Assembly: GCA_021397845.1 (NCBI GenBank)
Contig: CM038052.1
Coordinates: 142,791,854-142,855,853 of the forward strand
Source of the DNA: Areca catechu
Taxonomy: Eukaryota; Streptophyta; Magnoliopsida; Arecales; Arecaceae
DNA length: 64,000 nucleotides
Reading direction: 5' to 3'
Shown in pieces: positions 35,233 through 46,409 of this stretch. The notes below the pieces were generated by a model, which was given only the letters and a program-made list of their open reading frames with translations, ran no database searches and was not told where the DNA came from. Each line of letters begins with the position of its first letter. The stretch's first letter is position 1. The position numbers and the translations under genes were made by a program.

Positions 35233-38200
35233 CTCTCCCCTTCCTCTAAAAAGCTTGTCCTCAAGCTTGAATTATCACCTGTATAAGGGGTTAGATGTTG
35301 AATATTGAATACATCAGAAATAAGGACATCGTCTGGTAATTCAACTCGATAGGCATTGTCACTAAATTTCTCCAACACCTGACAAGGACCAATTTTCTTT
35401 GGCTTGAGTTTGGTGTAGGCCCCCTGTGGATATCGTTCTCTTGGAAAGAAGACCCATACCAAATCACCAACTTCAAAAGTCTGCTGTCGACGCGTTTGAT
35501 CAGCCTTAGCCTTATACTTGGCATAATTTTGCTCTAGATTGGCTTTAACAGTTGCGTGCACCTCACGCAGATCAGCCACTCGATCTTCTATCTTCTTACT
35601 TGATTTGTTTGGCACCTCAACAGGTAAAATATCAAGTGGTCCTCTTGGCAGAAATCCATACAATACCTAAAAGGGTGCAAAACCAGTATAACGGTTCACC
35701 GAAGAATTGAACTCAAACTCAATCTTTGGCAAACATATATCCCAGTTTTTAAATTCTTGCACATTGGCTCTCAACAAGTTACCAAGACTTCGGTTGACAG
35801 TCTTAGTTTGCCCATCGGTCTGAGGATGATAGGGACTACTGAATTTTAATTTTGTACCCAATTTTTTCCATAATTCATGCCAGAAATGCCTCATAAACTT
35901 GCTATCTCGGTCCGAAACTATCGACGATGGTAACCCATAATGTCGAACAACCGCAGAAAAATAAAGATCAGCTACTTTCGACGCATCAAATATTGTTTTG
36001 CATGGCAAGAAACAAGCCATCTTGCTGAACCGATCTACAACTACCATAATTGAGTCTAGACCTCTCACTGTCCGCGGTAAACCAACAACAAAATCCATAG
36101 ATACCTCTCGCCATGACTCATCTGGAATCGGTAAAGGGGTATATAAACCTTGATTTGTATCTGATCCTTTGGATTCATAACACAAACGGCATCTCTTCAC
36201 AAAGGTTTTGACATCTCGGTCAAGCCCAGGCTAATAAAACCGTTGACGAATTAACCATGCAGTTTTATCTCTTCCAAAATGTCCTTGATTATGCAGCTCC
36301 TGAATAATCAATACACACAGTGAAGTGTTAGGAATATAGAGATAATTATCACAGAACAAATATCCATCATGTAGGACGAAGTCAGATCGACCTCCAGCTT
36401 CCAATTCAGTCACAATGCTCTGGAAATGTTCATCTGCACGGATATCATCCTTCATGCTTTCAAACCCAAGGGTATATACTTGCATAGCACTAATCAATAA
36501 ACTCCGACTACTTAAAGCATCTGCTACTTTGTTCAAAGTGCCTGACTTATGCTTGATGCTGAAAGTATACTCCTGTAGAGTACTTACCCATTTTGCATGT
36601 CTGGAGCTCAACTTATGTTGTCCCTGTAGAAATTTTAATGCTTGATGATCTGAGTACAGCACAAATTCTCGCTGGATCAAGTAATGTCGCCAATGTTGCA
36701 ATGACCTCACAATGGCGTATAGCTCCAAATCATAAACCGAATACAACAGTTTGGCACCTCCAAGCTTCTCACTGTAGAAAGCAACGGGTCTCCCATCTTG
36801 GTTGAGTACTGTGCCAATCCCAATCTTCGAAGCATCACAATCTACTTCGAATACCTTGTCAAAATCTGGAAGAACCAACAGTGGTGCTTGGGTCAACTTG
36901 ACTTTCATCTCATCAAATGCTGCCTGAGCAGTGTCATTCCATCCAAACTGATTTAATTTCAACAAGTCTGTTAAGGGTGCAGCAATCTCACTATACCTCT
37001 TAACAAACCTTCTGTAAAAACCCGCAAGACCCAAAAAGGATCTCAATTCAGTCAAAGTAGTAGGTGCTGGCCAGTCCACTATCGCTCGCACCTTACTTTC
37101 ATCTGGAAGAATTCCATCACCAGTAACAACATATCCCAGAAAAATTAATTTGTCTACCATCCAAATACACTTCTCTGGGTTAGCAAAAAGCTGATTTTCA
37201 CGTAATACTGTTAGAACTTGTGAAACATGCTCAACATGCTCTTGTGCTGTCTTACTGTATATCAATATATCATCAAAGTATGCAACAACAAAAGAACTAA
37301 GGAATGGATGCAAAACCTGGTTCATTACTCGCATGAACGTACTAGGAGCATTAGATAGCCCGAATGGCATCACCAACCATTCATACAGGCCTTCCTTTGT
37401 CTTGAAGGCTGTCTTCCATTCATCACCTGGCTTCATTCTGATCTGATGATACCCACTTTTCAAATCAATCTTAGTAAAGAACACGGCACCACTCAACTGA
37501 TCTAGCATATCATCCAGCCTCGGTATTGGAAATCTATATTTCACAGTAATTCTGTTTATTGCCCGGCTGTCAATACACATATGCCATGAACCATCCTTTT
37601 TCGGCACCAAAAGTGCCGGTACCGCACACGGGCTAATGCTTTCCCGTACAAAGCCTTTGTCTAAAAGATCTTGAACCTGCCTCTTCAGCTCCTCATGCTG
37701 CTGTGGGGTCATTCGATAATGAGCCTTATTCGGCAACACAGAACCCAGAATCAGATCAATCTCATGCTGAATATCTCGAAGTGGTGGCAAACCCGCAGGA
37801 AGCTCACTTCGTACAACATCCCGAAATTCTTCCAAAACTGACACCAACTCCTGAGGAAGATCATGTAGCTCCTGTTCCCCATTCTGGCCAAACTCTTCTG
37901 GCTTACTAACCAGGGCAAAACAGAAATCTTCTCCCTCTAAACTCGCCTCAAACTCCTTGCTTGGCAAACAAATTATTACCTTCTATTCAGCCATGTCCTG
38001 TAGTGGTTTCAAGATCACTTTTCTCCCATCTGGTCGCAGCATATAAGTATGAGTGTAACTATTATACACTGCTTTATTATCAAACTACCAAGGTCATCCC
38101 AAAATGATGTGTGTCGCATCCATCGGTACAACATCAGCTACTATTGATGTCTCAAGCTGAGGACCAAAAGACAAGGCCAACCTACAACGTCGACTGACCT

Positions 38201-39566
38201 GAATATTTGCATCCCGATTCACCCAACCGAGCTTGTATGGTTGAGGATGGGGCTCTGTCATCAACCCCAATTTCTTCACAACTTCCTCAGCAATCACATT
38301 CTCCCAACTTCCAGAATCAATAATTACCTTGCAAGTTTTACCAGCTACAGTGCACTTTGTTGAGAAAATATCATGTCGACGCCAATCTCCACTAACTCTT
38401 GGTGCAAGACATAACCTCCTAATAATCAGACTCTCTCCCTGGATGTGGTCTGGGTCAATTACATACATCTCATCCTCGAACTCCTCATCCTCGGGAAATT
38501 CAACTTCCTGCTCCTCCTCCATAAGTAACTGGGTACGCGCCTTGGGGCACTCATTGGCATAATGTCCTAGGTCATGACACCGATGGCAGCGAACATTGGC
38601 TTGATTGCTGCCCACCCTGTGCTGAGTACCTGAAGCCCCACTCGGCACTGTAGGTCTCGGAGGAACTGCCAAAGTTTGTTGCCTCACCACAGGAGGTGCA
38701 CTCCTACTACCAGAACTCTACCCCAAAAACTGACCAGATAATTTTCCTCTACTCTGGAACCCTCTATTCCACATGAGGCTCCGCTCCACTGCTTGCACCC
38801 GCATGTGCGCATCACCAACACTGTCAATCCGATGCAAAGCCAACGCATCCTGGATCGGGAATCGCAGTCCAAGCAAATACATAGCTACCAACCTCGGTTC
38901 TGACTCCATCAATCGGTTTCGAGCCACCAGTCGGTAGAACTCTGTAGTATAATCTTCCACGCTTCGATTTTCTTGTGTTAAACCATGCAATTTAGAATAA
39001 AGGACCTGTTCATGGTTCGGAGGAAGGAACTCCCGATTCATCTCCTGCTTCAAGGCTGCCCATGATGCAATTGGTAGCCTCCCATCCATATACCTCCGGT
39101 AGTGCTATGCATGCCACCAAGCCACTGCTCGATCTTGGAATCGGATTGTAATAAGCGGCACTTGCTTGTCCAAAGGCACTTCTTTCAGCCGGAAAACATC
39201 ATCAACCTGCAGGGTCCAATCCACATACTCATCAGGATTCAAACCACCTCTGAACTCCGGTATTTCAATCCGAAACTCAGACTCCCAACGAGTCTGATTG
39301 TCATGAATAGGCGGCAGTCCGAAATCCCTGGGAAGCGCTACATCACACCGCGGTTGCTGCCCTCTTTGCAATGGTGGAGGATCTTCAATATTCTGGAAAG
39401 GGTCGGCATCACCTTCTCGATGATCGTCAGGTAAATTGCGATCTTGATGAGGTATAGCACGATCTTGCACCTCCAACCGTGCCATCATTGCTTGCAAAAT
39501 AGCCATCATCTGCTGCTGGGTCTCCACAATGTCACGAAGAGAAGGCTCCCCGTTGTTCCGCTCCAT
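35049..39566 (-). pseudogene. CRM-type gypsy gag-pol of B, single frame with stops
   Basis: All pieces from 39566 (MERNNGEP) to 35049 lie in one frame. Gag spans about 39566-38610; the CCHC knuckle (CHRCHDLGHYANEC) is near 38550-38600; protease IDSGS is near 38310; reverse transcriptase YFDD is at 37269-37280; RNase H reads VDCDASKIGIG; the integrase zinc region (HNQGHFGRDKT) is split by a stop near 36230; the integrase core (SMDFVVGLP, VSDRDSKF) lies in 36200-35667. About eight stops occur (near 39103, 38716, 38078-38093, 37983, 36229, 35665). Each is explained by CAG to TAG, CGA to TGA or TGG to TAG. The integrase catalytic Glu reads Lys (GQTKTVN, near 35815). Length otherwise fits a full gag-pol. 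Confidence 0.93.
35233..35247 (-). other. B polypurine tract inside the coding sequence
   Basis: On the minus strand agaggaaggggagag abuts the LTR start TGATGTGG and encodes part of the LEEGES segment of the polyprotein. Confidence 0.88.
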
Positions 39567-39682
39567 GGTTGCCGGCAGAATTTTTTTTTTTTTTTTTAAA
39601 ATCAAGACGGATCAAGGATAGATCAAGAATGGATCAATGACAGATCAAGAATGGATCAAGGCTCTGATCAAGAATGGATCAA

Positions 39683-39695
39683 GGCTCTGATACCA
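39683..39695 (-). other. B primer-binding site
   Basis: TGGTATCAGAGCC on the minus strand, three bases from the 5' LTR end. The leader beyond it repeats the phrase atcaagaatggatcaa several times (39600-39680). Confidence 0.9.
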
Positions 39696-39698
39696 AGA

Positions 39699-40801
39699 TG
39701 GTGCAGGGTGGTTGTCAAACGCCTGCAGCAACCAAAACCTCGGCTTTGCGAGAACGAGTTCTGGGAATTCTTGGATTCTAGGATTGAGCAAGATGGGGAA
39801 GATCCTTTAAAACCTACAACGATCAAGCGCTGGAAGGGCCACGTGATTCCTCACGTTGCCAGCCCTCTACCGGATTTCAATCCGGGTCTTCACGAACGGA
39901 AGGGACGAACGATGGGTTTCTCACCGTGAGTCCCTGTTTCTTTTTTTTTTAATCAGGAACTAGAAATGGAAGAAAGAGATTCCTCACAGAATCATCTTCT
40001 CCCAACCAGGCTTTTGGCTTGGTGTGCGCAAGGGGAAAATTGAATGGCCGGCTGCCTTCTACGGAATCACCCAAAAGACCACCGTGCAAGGGAGATCCCC
40101 CAAAACAAAACACGCTGCAATAAACACATCGTGCAATTATTTCAAAACAAAACTCACCTTCCACGGAACAACAGCACGTCCAAAAAAAAAAATCCCCAAA
40201 ACCAAAACAACATCCAAAGCTCGTCTCCCAAAAAATTCTCAAAACAAAACAATCAACGTCCCAATTGTATATTCCAAACAAAAAACAAAACAATGCTTCT
40301 CCTTTTCCTTGGTTCGGATTTTAAGAAACCACCATACAAAGCATAGTCCCCCACGTGACTAATAGGGAGGGGAAAAAAAATCAAAACACTAATGTAAACA
40401 AATCCGACTCTTGCGTGAAACTCTTCAAATGAATTTTTTTTTTTATAAAAAAAATCAAGAGATCATGCCACTAATAAAATTATAATAATAATAATAAAAC
40501 TAAAGACTCCGATGTTTTTCCCGGATACGAAATTTCACGGACGCAATTAGTATATCGGGCCTTCGGCCCAATTCCCAATTAATTATTTTCATCCCAAAAA
40601 TGGGTCAGATTTGAAACTTGCTTCCCTTGAAGGCGTCTGGACCTGCGCACGTTTCCTGCTGGCGAGGCTGGCGCCCCCAAATCATCATGGGCCGGAAGCT
40701 GAACCGAAATGTCTGGGTTGGGCTTCGCCAAACTATCACCAAGCTGTCCTGATATTTGAGTCAGCTGATCAGGTTCAATATTCATCTCGATGTCCACATC
40801 A
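39699..40801 (-). repeat. B 5' LTR (right copy)
   Basis: 1,103 bp, nearly the same as 34127-35232. It includes a copy of the polyprotein C-terminal coding text, which therefore reads on into A's proline-rich frame by chance. Confidence 0.9.
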
Positions 40802-40806
40802 TGACG

Positions 40807-40989
40807 GCAAAGGAGATCCATGGCCCGTGATGAGGCAGGGGACAGTGGAGACGGTGAGGGCAGTGGCGGGCGCGGTTTGGTTGTAGGTTTGGTAAGCAGT
40901 CGAGACGACATCGGGAGGGGGAGGGAGGAGGCTGCCATGGCCTGGGGCTTCTTTTTATCTTCTTCATCTTCTACATCTTGTGGTGGCAC
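40807..40989 (-). other. Proline/serine-rich coding-like segment after the SmB fragment
   Basis: The frame of the SmB tail runs on through an acidic-lysine patch (DVEDEEDKKK) and PLPSPSPLSPASS into the B insertion site, and continues at 34121 on the other side of B. I do not recognise this part; it could be a second captured fragment. Confidence 0.45.
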
Positions 40990-41390
40990 CAGTGATGACA
41001 GAGGCGGTGGGGGCGCGGGCGGTGGTGGGGTGGGCATCCCATGTCTCAGCGGGGCAAACACCCCACCTGCCGGCATCACAGGTCTGTGGGGCGGAGGACC
41101 CGGCATGATAGGCCTCGATGGTGGCGGCGGGCTGCGCATGATCTAAGGGGGTGGAGGTCCCATGGGGCATTGCCCGAACTGAGGCGGCGGCACGGGGAAG
41201 GGCACGGGCGACTGAGGCTGCATCATGCCAGGGGCGAGGCCTCCGACACCATGGACGATGCCAGCAAGGCCAGGCTGGGCCTAAAGAAGGGGATTGATGG
41301 AACGCTACGACTGGTTGCGCGGCCAAGGCCACGGCCGGTGAGGGCTGCAGTAGTGGCCTGGGCCTTGGCACGGGACTTGTCGGGCATGTT
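40990..41390 (-). pseudogene. Captured snRNP SmB-like gene fragment in A
   Basis: On the minus strand, in two frames, the text follows the C-terminal tail of plant snRNP-associated protein B (SmB) in order: SRAKAQ followed by a Gly/Arg stretch, then a frame change, then AQPGLAG, VHGVGG, APGMMQPQ, a proline/glutamine run, and proline-rich RPIMPGPPP, PAGGVFAP and HGMPTPPP. SmB is a core protein of spliceosomal snRNPs; its N-terminal Sm fold is not seen here, only the disordered tail. One 1-bp shift and at least two stops (one a CAG to TAG change) break it. It has no introns in the visible part, so capture through spliced RNA is possible, though the tail may lie in one exon. GC-rich codon use differs from the AT-rich neighbours. 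Confidence 0.72.
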
Positions 41391-41578
41391 GGGGAGGGTC
41401 ACAGGACGAAGGCGGTGTTGGAGACGGGCTTCACGGGTGGCAGAGAGGAGAGGGGCTCGGGTGTAGGGGCGTTGACGGACCTCAGAGGCTAACCGAGGTT
41501 TGAGAAGTCTAGCACAAGGAGATCTGGACAGGAGGAATGATGGGATGCCGGGGAGGAAGAGAAAACCCTAATCCACTA
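41391..41578 (-). other. A interior between primer site and SmB fragment
   Basis: Untranslated leader or unknown captured sequence. An open frame runs into the SmB-like segment but shows no known motif. Confidence 0.4.
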
Positions 41579-41591
41579 GACTCTGATACCA
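41579..41591 (-). other. A primer-binding site
   Basis: TGGTATCAGAGTC on the minus strand, three bases from the LTR; one base from consensus. Confidence 0.87.
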
Positions 41592-41594
41592 AAT

Positions 41595-42201
41595 TGAAGC
41601 GGGACAGAGCTGGGAGGATCGCTAGCGAGTGTAGAAGTCACTAGGGGATTAGGGCTTGCACTCAAGAACGAGGAACCAGGGTGTCACACCCACTCCAATC
41701 CGGAGAAAACTCAAAATGCATATCAAAATAATTTTTTTGTTTATGTTCATAAGAAAAAAGATGTTTAATACAAGAGGGGAGGGGCGGTATTTATAGATTC
41801 ATCCCATGGTACATTACGAGGGCTAAGAAACCCTGACTTGTGGGCCAAGAAACCCTGGTGGACCGGTCAACAGTGGGCCTGTCTTGGGTTGGAGCTCTCT
41901 CTTGCGGGCTTGGCTGCATGAAAGGGTCCAGGTGCATGAAGGCTGTCTCTGGTTGGGGGGGCCTGGTGAATCTCCTGGTTTGATGACTCATCTCTTGACT
42001 TGAACGACTCAACTGGACTCTTGATTGAACTAAAATGACTGGACCAGACTAAGTGGACTCGACTGACTCAGTTGTCTCACTTTATTACATGACTCAAGAC
42101 TCAATTGACTTACTTCAGTTCAAAACTCAAGTAACTCAGGACTAATGGACTACAGGACTCGAGAAAACTATAGACTTTGGGTCCACTTCGGGTCTCCATC
42201 A
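41595..42201 (-). repeat. A LTR, right copy (5' LTR)
   Basis: 607 bp; matches 33028-33621 with small indels. Confidence 0.9.
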
Positions 42202-42206
42202 AGGGC

Positions 42207-42900
42207 ATCATCTTGTAACAGTACGCCCTTGGTTGGTGATGAAGGCGGTGTGCTCCTCGTCATCCGGGTGCATCCAAATCTGGTTGTACCCGGAGAATGC
42301 ATCCATGAAGGAAAGCAGCCGGTGACCCGAGGTGGTGTCCACCAGTTGGTCAATCTTTGATAGAGGGAAGCTATCCATCGGACATGCCTTGTTGAGGTCG
42401 GTGTAGTCCACACAGATCCTCCATTTGCCATTGCTCTTCTTCACCATCACCATATTCGCCAGCCAGCTTGGGTATTGTACCTCCTATACGAAGCCGGCGA
42501 TGAGGAGTTTGTCGACTTCTTCATTGATTGCCGCCTGCCTCTCGAGGGCAAAACTCCTCTTCTTCTGCCGAACTGGCCTGCACTTCGGGTCAATGCTCAG
42601 CTTATGGGTGATAATGTCAGAGGGAATACCTGGCATGTCAGTCGCTGTCCAGGTGAACACATCTGCGTTCGCTGGTAAGAATTCCAATAGGTGGGCTCTT
42701 TCCTCCTCTTGTAGCTGGGCCCCAATCTGCACCGTCTTCTCCTGATCGGCTCCGAGCAAATAAGACAGTAGGTGCTCGGCTGGGCCACCCCTAGGGTCTT
42801 GTGCTCTTTGGTCAAGCTCATCCGCCCTGGGATTGTCCTCGAGGGCTTTGATTCCTGGGAGAGTTTGGAAACAGTGTTGAACCAATTATGGTGCACCTCT
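42207..42900 (-). pseudogene. G pol, proximal part: N-terminal reverse transcriptase
   Basis: The minus-strand text carries the linker (ADVFTWTATDMPGIP), then KWRICVDYTDLNKACP, then LSFMDAFSGYNQI and EHTAFIT, the first palm motifs of a gypsy reverse transcriptase. It stops at A's target site and resumes at 33022 before YMDD. Frames change near 42490 and 42210. Confidence 0.88.
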
Positions 42901-43037
42901 CATTTCGTCGACTCCATAAGGAGTTGAGAATTGCACTAGCAACTATTTCGTAGAGATGATGGCATCAAGTAGATTGAGCCCGGATCGGCCAAGGATCACA
43001 TTATAGGCTGAAAGAAGTCTAACTACCATGAAGGTCA

Positions 43038-43235
43038 TCATGACAGTGATCTACCAAGGTGGGGTCCCGATAGTGACTGGGAGTGTGATCTCTCCCTCGA
43101 CCCGCATAGGTTTGAGTTGTGCAGGGACAAGTTCATTATGGAGAAGGCATCATAGAAAAGCACATCTATGGAGCTTCCACTATCAACCATGATGCATTTT
43201 ATAGGATGCTTCGCGATCGTCATCTCAACGACCAT
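43038..43235 (-). pseudogene. G protease region
   Basis: MVDSGSSIDVLFYDAF gives the DSG active-site triad of an aspartic protease, preceded by a hydrophobic strand. The frame breaks shortly after. It lies between gag and reverse transcriptase as expected. Confidence 0.75.
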
Positions 43236-43386
43236 GGCATCGTTATTTACATTTTTTCCCTAACCTCCCCCTTCTCTCATAAAGGGGAGTACATTTTCAG
43301 AATGGCCTACCCCGCGAGCCTTCTTAGATGCGCGCTCGGCTTCCCAACATATCATCCCCACCAGCTCTCAGGAGGGCAGTTATCCA

Positions 43387-44640
43387 CTATAAGAACTGGC
43401 GGGAGAGCGACGAGCACCTGAGGTTCTGCTGGAGGTCTACCCCCACGAACCTCCTGAGGTAGCCTCTCTTGATGAGTTCTTCGATTTCCTTCTTGAGGTT
43501 GCTGCATTCGTCGGTGTCGTGGCCATGGTCACGGTGGTAGTGACAATACTTCGTCTTGTCATGGCTAGTGGACGGCCTCATCAGAGTGGGCGCTTCAGGT
43601 AGGGCTCACCTTCTATCTCCATCAGGATTTTCATCCTTGGGGCGAGCAGGGGGATGAGTCTCTCCTTTAGGGATGGAGCGCACCTTGGTCGCATTCCCTG
43701 GTGGAAGTTCGAAGCCGGAGGCCCTAGCTTCTGTGTCCCGAACATCTCAGTGGGAGCCGGCTTCTTCAATGGCTTCTTATCTAGCTCTCTCCTCGTACGG
43801 TCCGCCTCCTCAGCACATACATACTTTTGAGCTTGGAGAAGGAGCTTGAAGTAGCTCTTTGGGGGCTTCTTATCGAGCGAGTAGGTCAGGCGGGAGGTTC
43901 TGAGCCCTCGCTTTAGTGCCAGCATGGCGACTGGCTCTTCAAGGTTATAAATCTCCAACGCGATAACCTTGAAGCAGGCCACGTAGTCTCGTAGGGGCTC
44001 GCAGTCCTGTTGCCGGATAGAGAAGAGGCTATCTACATCTCGTGGCACATTCTGATAGGCGTCGAAGTGGGCCACGAACTTCCACTCCAACTGAGTAAAA
44101 GAACCAATGCTTTCGGGCTTGAGGTGGGTGAACCATACTCGAGCCGCCTTCCAGAGGGTTGCTGGGAAGGCGATGCAAAGAAGGGCATCGGTGGCCCCTT
44201 AAACCCTCATGAGAGCCTTGTAGCTTTCCAGGTGGTCCAGGGGATCGGTGGTCCTATCATAGGGATCCACCTGCGGCATCCGAAACCGGTTGGGAATCAA
44301 TTTTTCTTGGATCTCTCGGGAGAAGGGGGACGGGTGTCATAGCCCATTGGCTCATCAGCAGAGCCCTGCATGTCTGTAAATCAGTGGGATAATTCCATCA
44401 GCTTGCGCTCGTGCTCCTCCAGGCACTTTTCAGCTATGCGCTTGATGGTCTCGTCGGTTGAACCCTCCATCGAGGCTGAAGGAGATGCAGAAGGTGATGT
44501 GGGACGATGCCCGTAAAGGGGGTTTTGCCTTTTTGACCTTGACGGGGTTTGGATACCACTCGCTCGATGGTAGAAGACCGGCTCTCCCTATTGGGGGACC
44601 CGGCCCGTTGTCCCTTTGTCGGAGTCAAGTGACTACCCCG
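43387..44640 (-). pseudogene. G gag
   Basis: The retrotransposon gag domain is readable at 44090-43581 (FSIRQQDCEPLRDYVACF, LALKRGLRTS, LLLQAQKYVCAEEA). A Cys/His segment follows (CHYHRDHGHDTDEC, near 43510-43552), typical of the Tat gag-protease junction. The N-terminal part (to about 44640) is broken by shifts. A complete protein would form the particle shell. Confidence 0.78.
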
Positions 44641-45000
44641 GTGATCAGTGATGGCCCGTGGCTGCGAAGGCCTTCCTTGGAAGGAACGCAGGCTATCGCG
44701 GGGTGCTACGACATGGGCCGCGGGGGTCCCTGGCTACTGGTGGGTAGCCAAGGACCGCTGTTGGTGCTGGAGCTAGCGCACTACCATAGTAAGGATTTGC
44801 ATCTGTTGGGTGAGTGCGGCCAGCTGGATGTCCACCAGAGGTGGTTAAGCGGGAGAGGGGAGCTCCCCTTCTGGACCGTGTGGGTCCCCTTGAGAAGGGG
44901 TCTCCCGCATGGCTGGTGGAGACTTCTCTCGCTCATGTCGTCACCATCCTCCTGGTGAGCCGCTTGTAGTGGGCTTATATGGGATCAAAATATGTTAGCA
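44641..45000 (-). other. G leader
   Basis: Between gag and the primer region. No convincing ORF; the plus-strand frame at 44458-44958 is a shadow of G. Confidence 0.5.
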
Positions 45001-45020
45001 CCCCTTCCTGGCGTGCCAAT
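45001..45020 (-). other. G primer-binding region
   Basis: On the minus strand attggcacgccaggaagggg, the form usual after Tat-group 5' LTRs. Confidence 0.7.
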
Positions 45021-45027
45021 CTATTGC

Positions 45028-46347
45028 CGCCAAGATCGTTGTGGCTCATATCTGCTGTCGACATCGGATCGCCCCTCATCCTCTTGGGGTTGACCTACAC
45101 TTCAGGACCTGCAAAATAAGGATTAGTGACCCGGGCCGGAGATTCTGGTGGGGGCACTTCGATGGTCAAGTCAGTGATGATCCAGGGAAATAGATCCTCC
45201 TGGTTGAGCCCCTCTTGATGGACTCCATGCTAGGAGTGAATGGTGTAAGAGTGGGGGCGCGAGTGTGTCAGGAGAGATGGTAGCTGAGGTGGGTTGGCCC
45301 TCCTGTGAGGCTTCTCCTCCTTTATTTGCTTAGATGGTGTTTTTGCGGTTAAGCTTGTTTTTGCATACCTCCCTTTACTAGGGATGTCGAAGGTTCTTTA
45401 AAGTCCAGGTGATTGTTGGGCGCCTACCTTTGGATCTCTTCCATGCTGTCAGGCATGTGCGGTGGTGTTTCGTGCCATCTACGGGATGTCTTTCCCGATT
45501 CGTGATAAGAAAAACTGTCATGCACTCTAGCATTCCTTCCGGTCATCCCATTTCGGGAAGCTTGGCAGTGTCTTGATCGGGAGGCTGCCACCTCCGGGAT
45601 TCGAATCTCCTGGTTGACATCCTCTTTTGGGGTTGCAGGTGGTTGGTAGAGAATGTGGCACCTTGGCTAGGGAGCTTCTTGCTCTCCTGGTGTAAGCAGT
45701 GGCCGCAGATAGTTATTATGACTTGACAGGAGCTTCCTTGCGGTCTTCGGATTGCTCACCGGTGTCTCGGGGAGGTGGCCCCACCCCCTTGATGGCAGGT
45801 GGTACTGCCCGAGTTGGTTGCCGAACTGGAGAGTTGGGACTCGGCTTTGACTCGGGGGGCTCGACCTCCAAAGGGCTCGACCTGGAGGAGGAGGCTGGGC
45901 TCGACTCCGACTCAGGGGGCTCGAACTTGAAAGGGCTCGACCCGGCGGAGGAGGGCTCAACTCCTGCCTAGAGGGCTCGGCCTCAGAGGGGCTCGACCTG
46001 GCGGAGGAGGGCTGAGCTCGACTTCGGTCTAGGGGTCTCAGCCTTAGAGGGGCTCGATCCGGTGGAGGAGGTCGACACGCGACTCCAGCCCAGAGGGCTC
46101 AGCCTCGGAGGGGCTCAACCTAGCGGAGAAGGGATGAGCTCGACTCCGGTTCAGGGGGCTCAGCCTCGGAGGGGCTCAATCTGGTGGAGGAGGTCACTCG
46201 GCTCCGGCCTAGGCACCCCGAGCTTGCGGGTGCCGACCTGGCGGAGAATGGAGCTCGGCTTTGACGGGTCACCTCGTTGATCTGGGGGAGCTCAACCCGG
46301 TCAAAGGAGTCCGAGATGGGGTGTTCATCATGGTGGATTTTCTGACA
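45028..46347 (-). repeat. G 5' LTR (boundaries approximate)
   Basis: Placed between the primer region and a TGTCAGAAAATCC start on the minus strand. No second copy is visible to fix the ends; an alternative start TGATGTGGC would put the right edge near 46396. Confidence 0.55.
45846..46230 (-). repeat. 56-61-bp tandem repeats in the G LTR
   Basis: About six units with the anchor gggctcra at 45873, 45933, 45989, 46050, 46111 and 46172. The last three spacings are 61 bp. GC-rich and diverged between units. Confidence 0.8.
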
Positions 46348-46409
46348 TGACATCTGACAGGAATTACATGTCAGCACGTCAGCTTCTTGCCACATCAGTA
46401 AGCTTAAAA

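Larger units (their letters stand above)
34127..40801 (-). mobile_element. CRM-type Ty3/gypsy element B
   Basis: LTRs of about 1.1 kb (34127-35232 and 39699-40801) start tggtgcaggg and end cacatca. The target duplication TGACG lies at 34122-34126 and 40802-40806. The primer site is at 39683-39695 and a gag-pol frame fills the interior, all on the minus strand. Reverse transcriptase and C-terminal text (SFLEEGESDVD, next to the purine tract) resemble the CRM group. Transitions have broken the frame but no frameshift was found. LTRs are closely similar. Confidence 0.93.
33028..42201 (-). mobile_element. Non-autonomous LTR element A carrying an SmB-like gene fragment, split by B
   Basis: LTRs at 33028-33621 and 41595-42201 start tgaagc and end ccatca. 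A primer site lies beside the right LTR and a purine tract beside the left, so the element is on the minus strand. Flanking 5-mers are agggt (33023-33027) and agggc (42202-42206), one mismatch; the interrupted G coding sequence joins across them. Without B the element is about 2.5 kb and holds no gag or pol. Its interior (33622-34121 and 40807-41594) is proline-rich coding-like sequence including an SmB-type segment. It must have been moved by another element's proteins. Confidence 0.87.
29230..46347 (-). mobile_element. Tat-lineage Ty3/gypsy element G, split by A
   Basis: Minus strand, right to left: 5' LTR (about 45028-46347), gypsy-type primer region, gag, protease, reverse transcriptase with RNase H, an additional RNase H, integrase, then a long 3' untranslated region with a 57-bp tandem array. 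The extra RNase H after pol RNase H and the attggcacgcc primer region are marks of the Tat group. Element A splits the reverse transcriptase. The 3' LTR is not visible: the array stops at 29230 against unrelated sequence, so G is 3'-truncated or the LTR is too decayed to see. The right boundary is uncertain (46347 to about 46396). Confidence 0.8.

Noticed and set aside
40579..41139. A 186-codon ORF joining the proline-rich segment to the gypsy C-terminus
   Set aside because: A chance fusion: the first part belongs to A and the second to B's 5' LTR, joined exactly at B's insertion site (TGACG).
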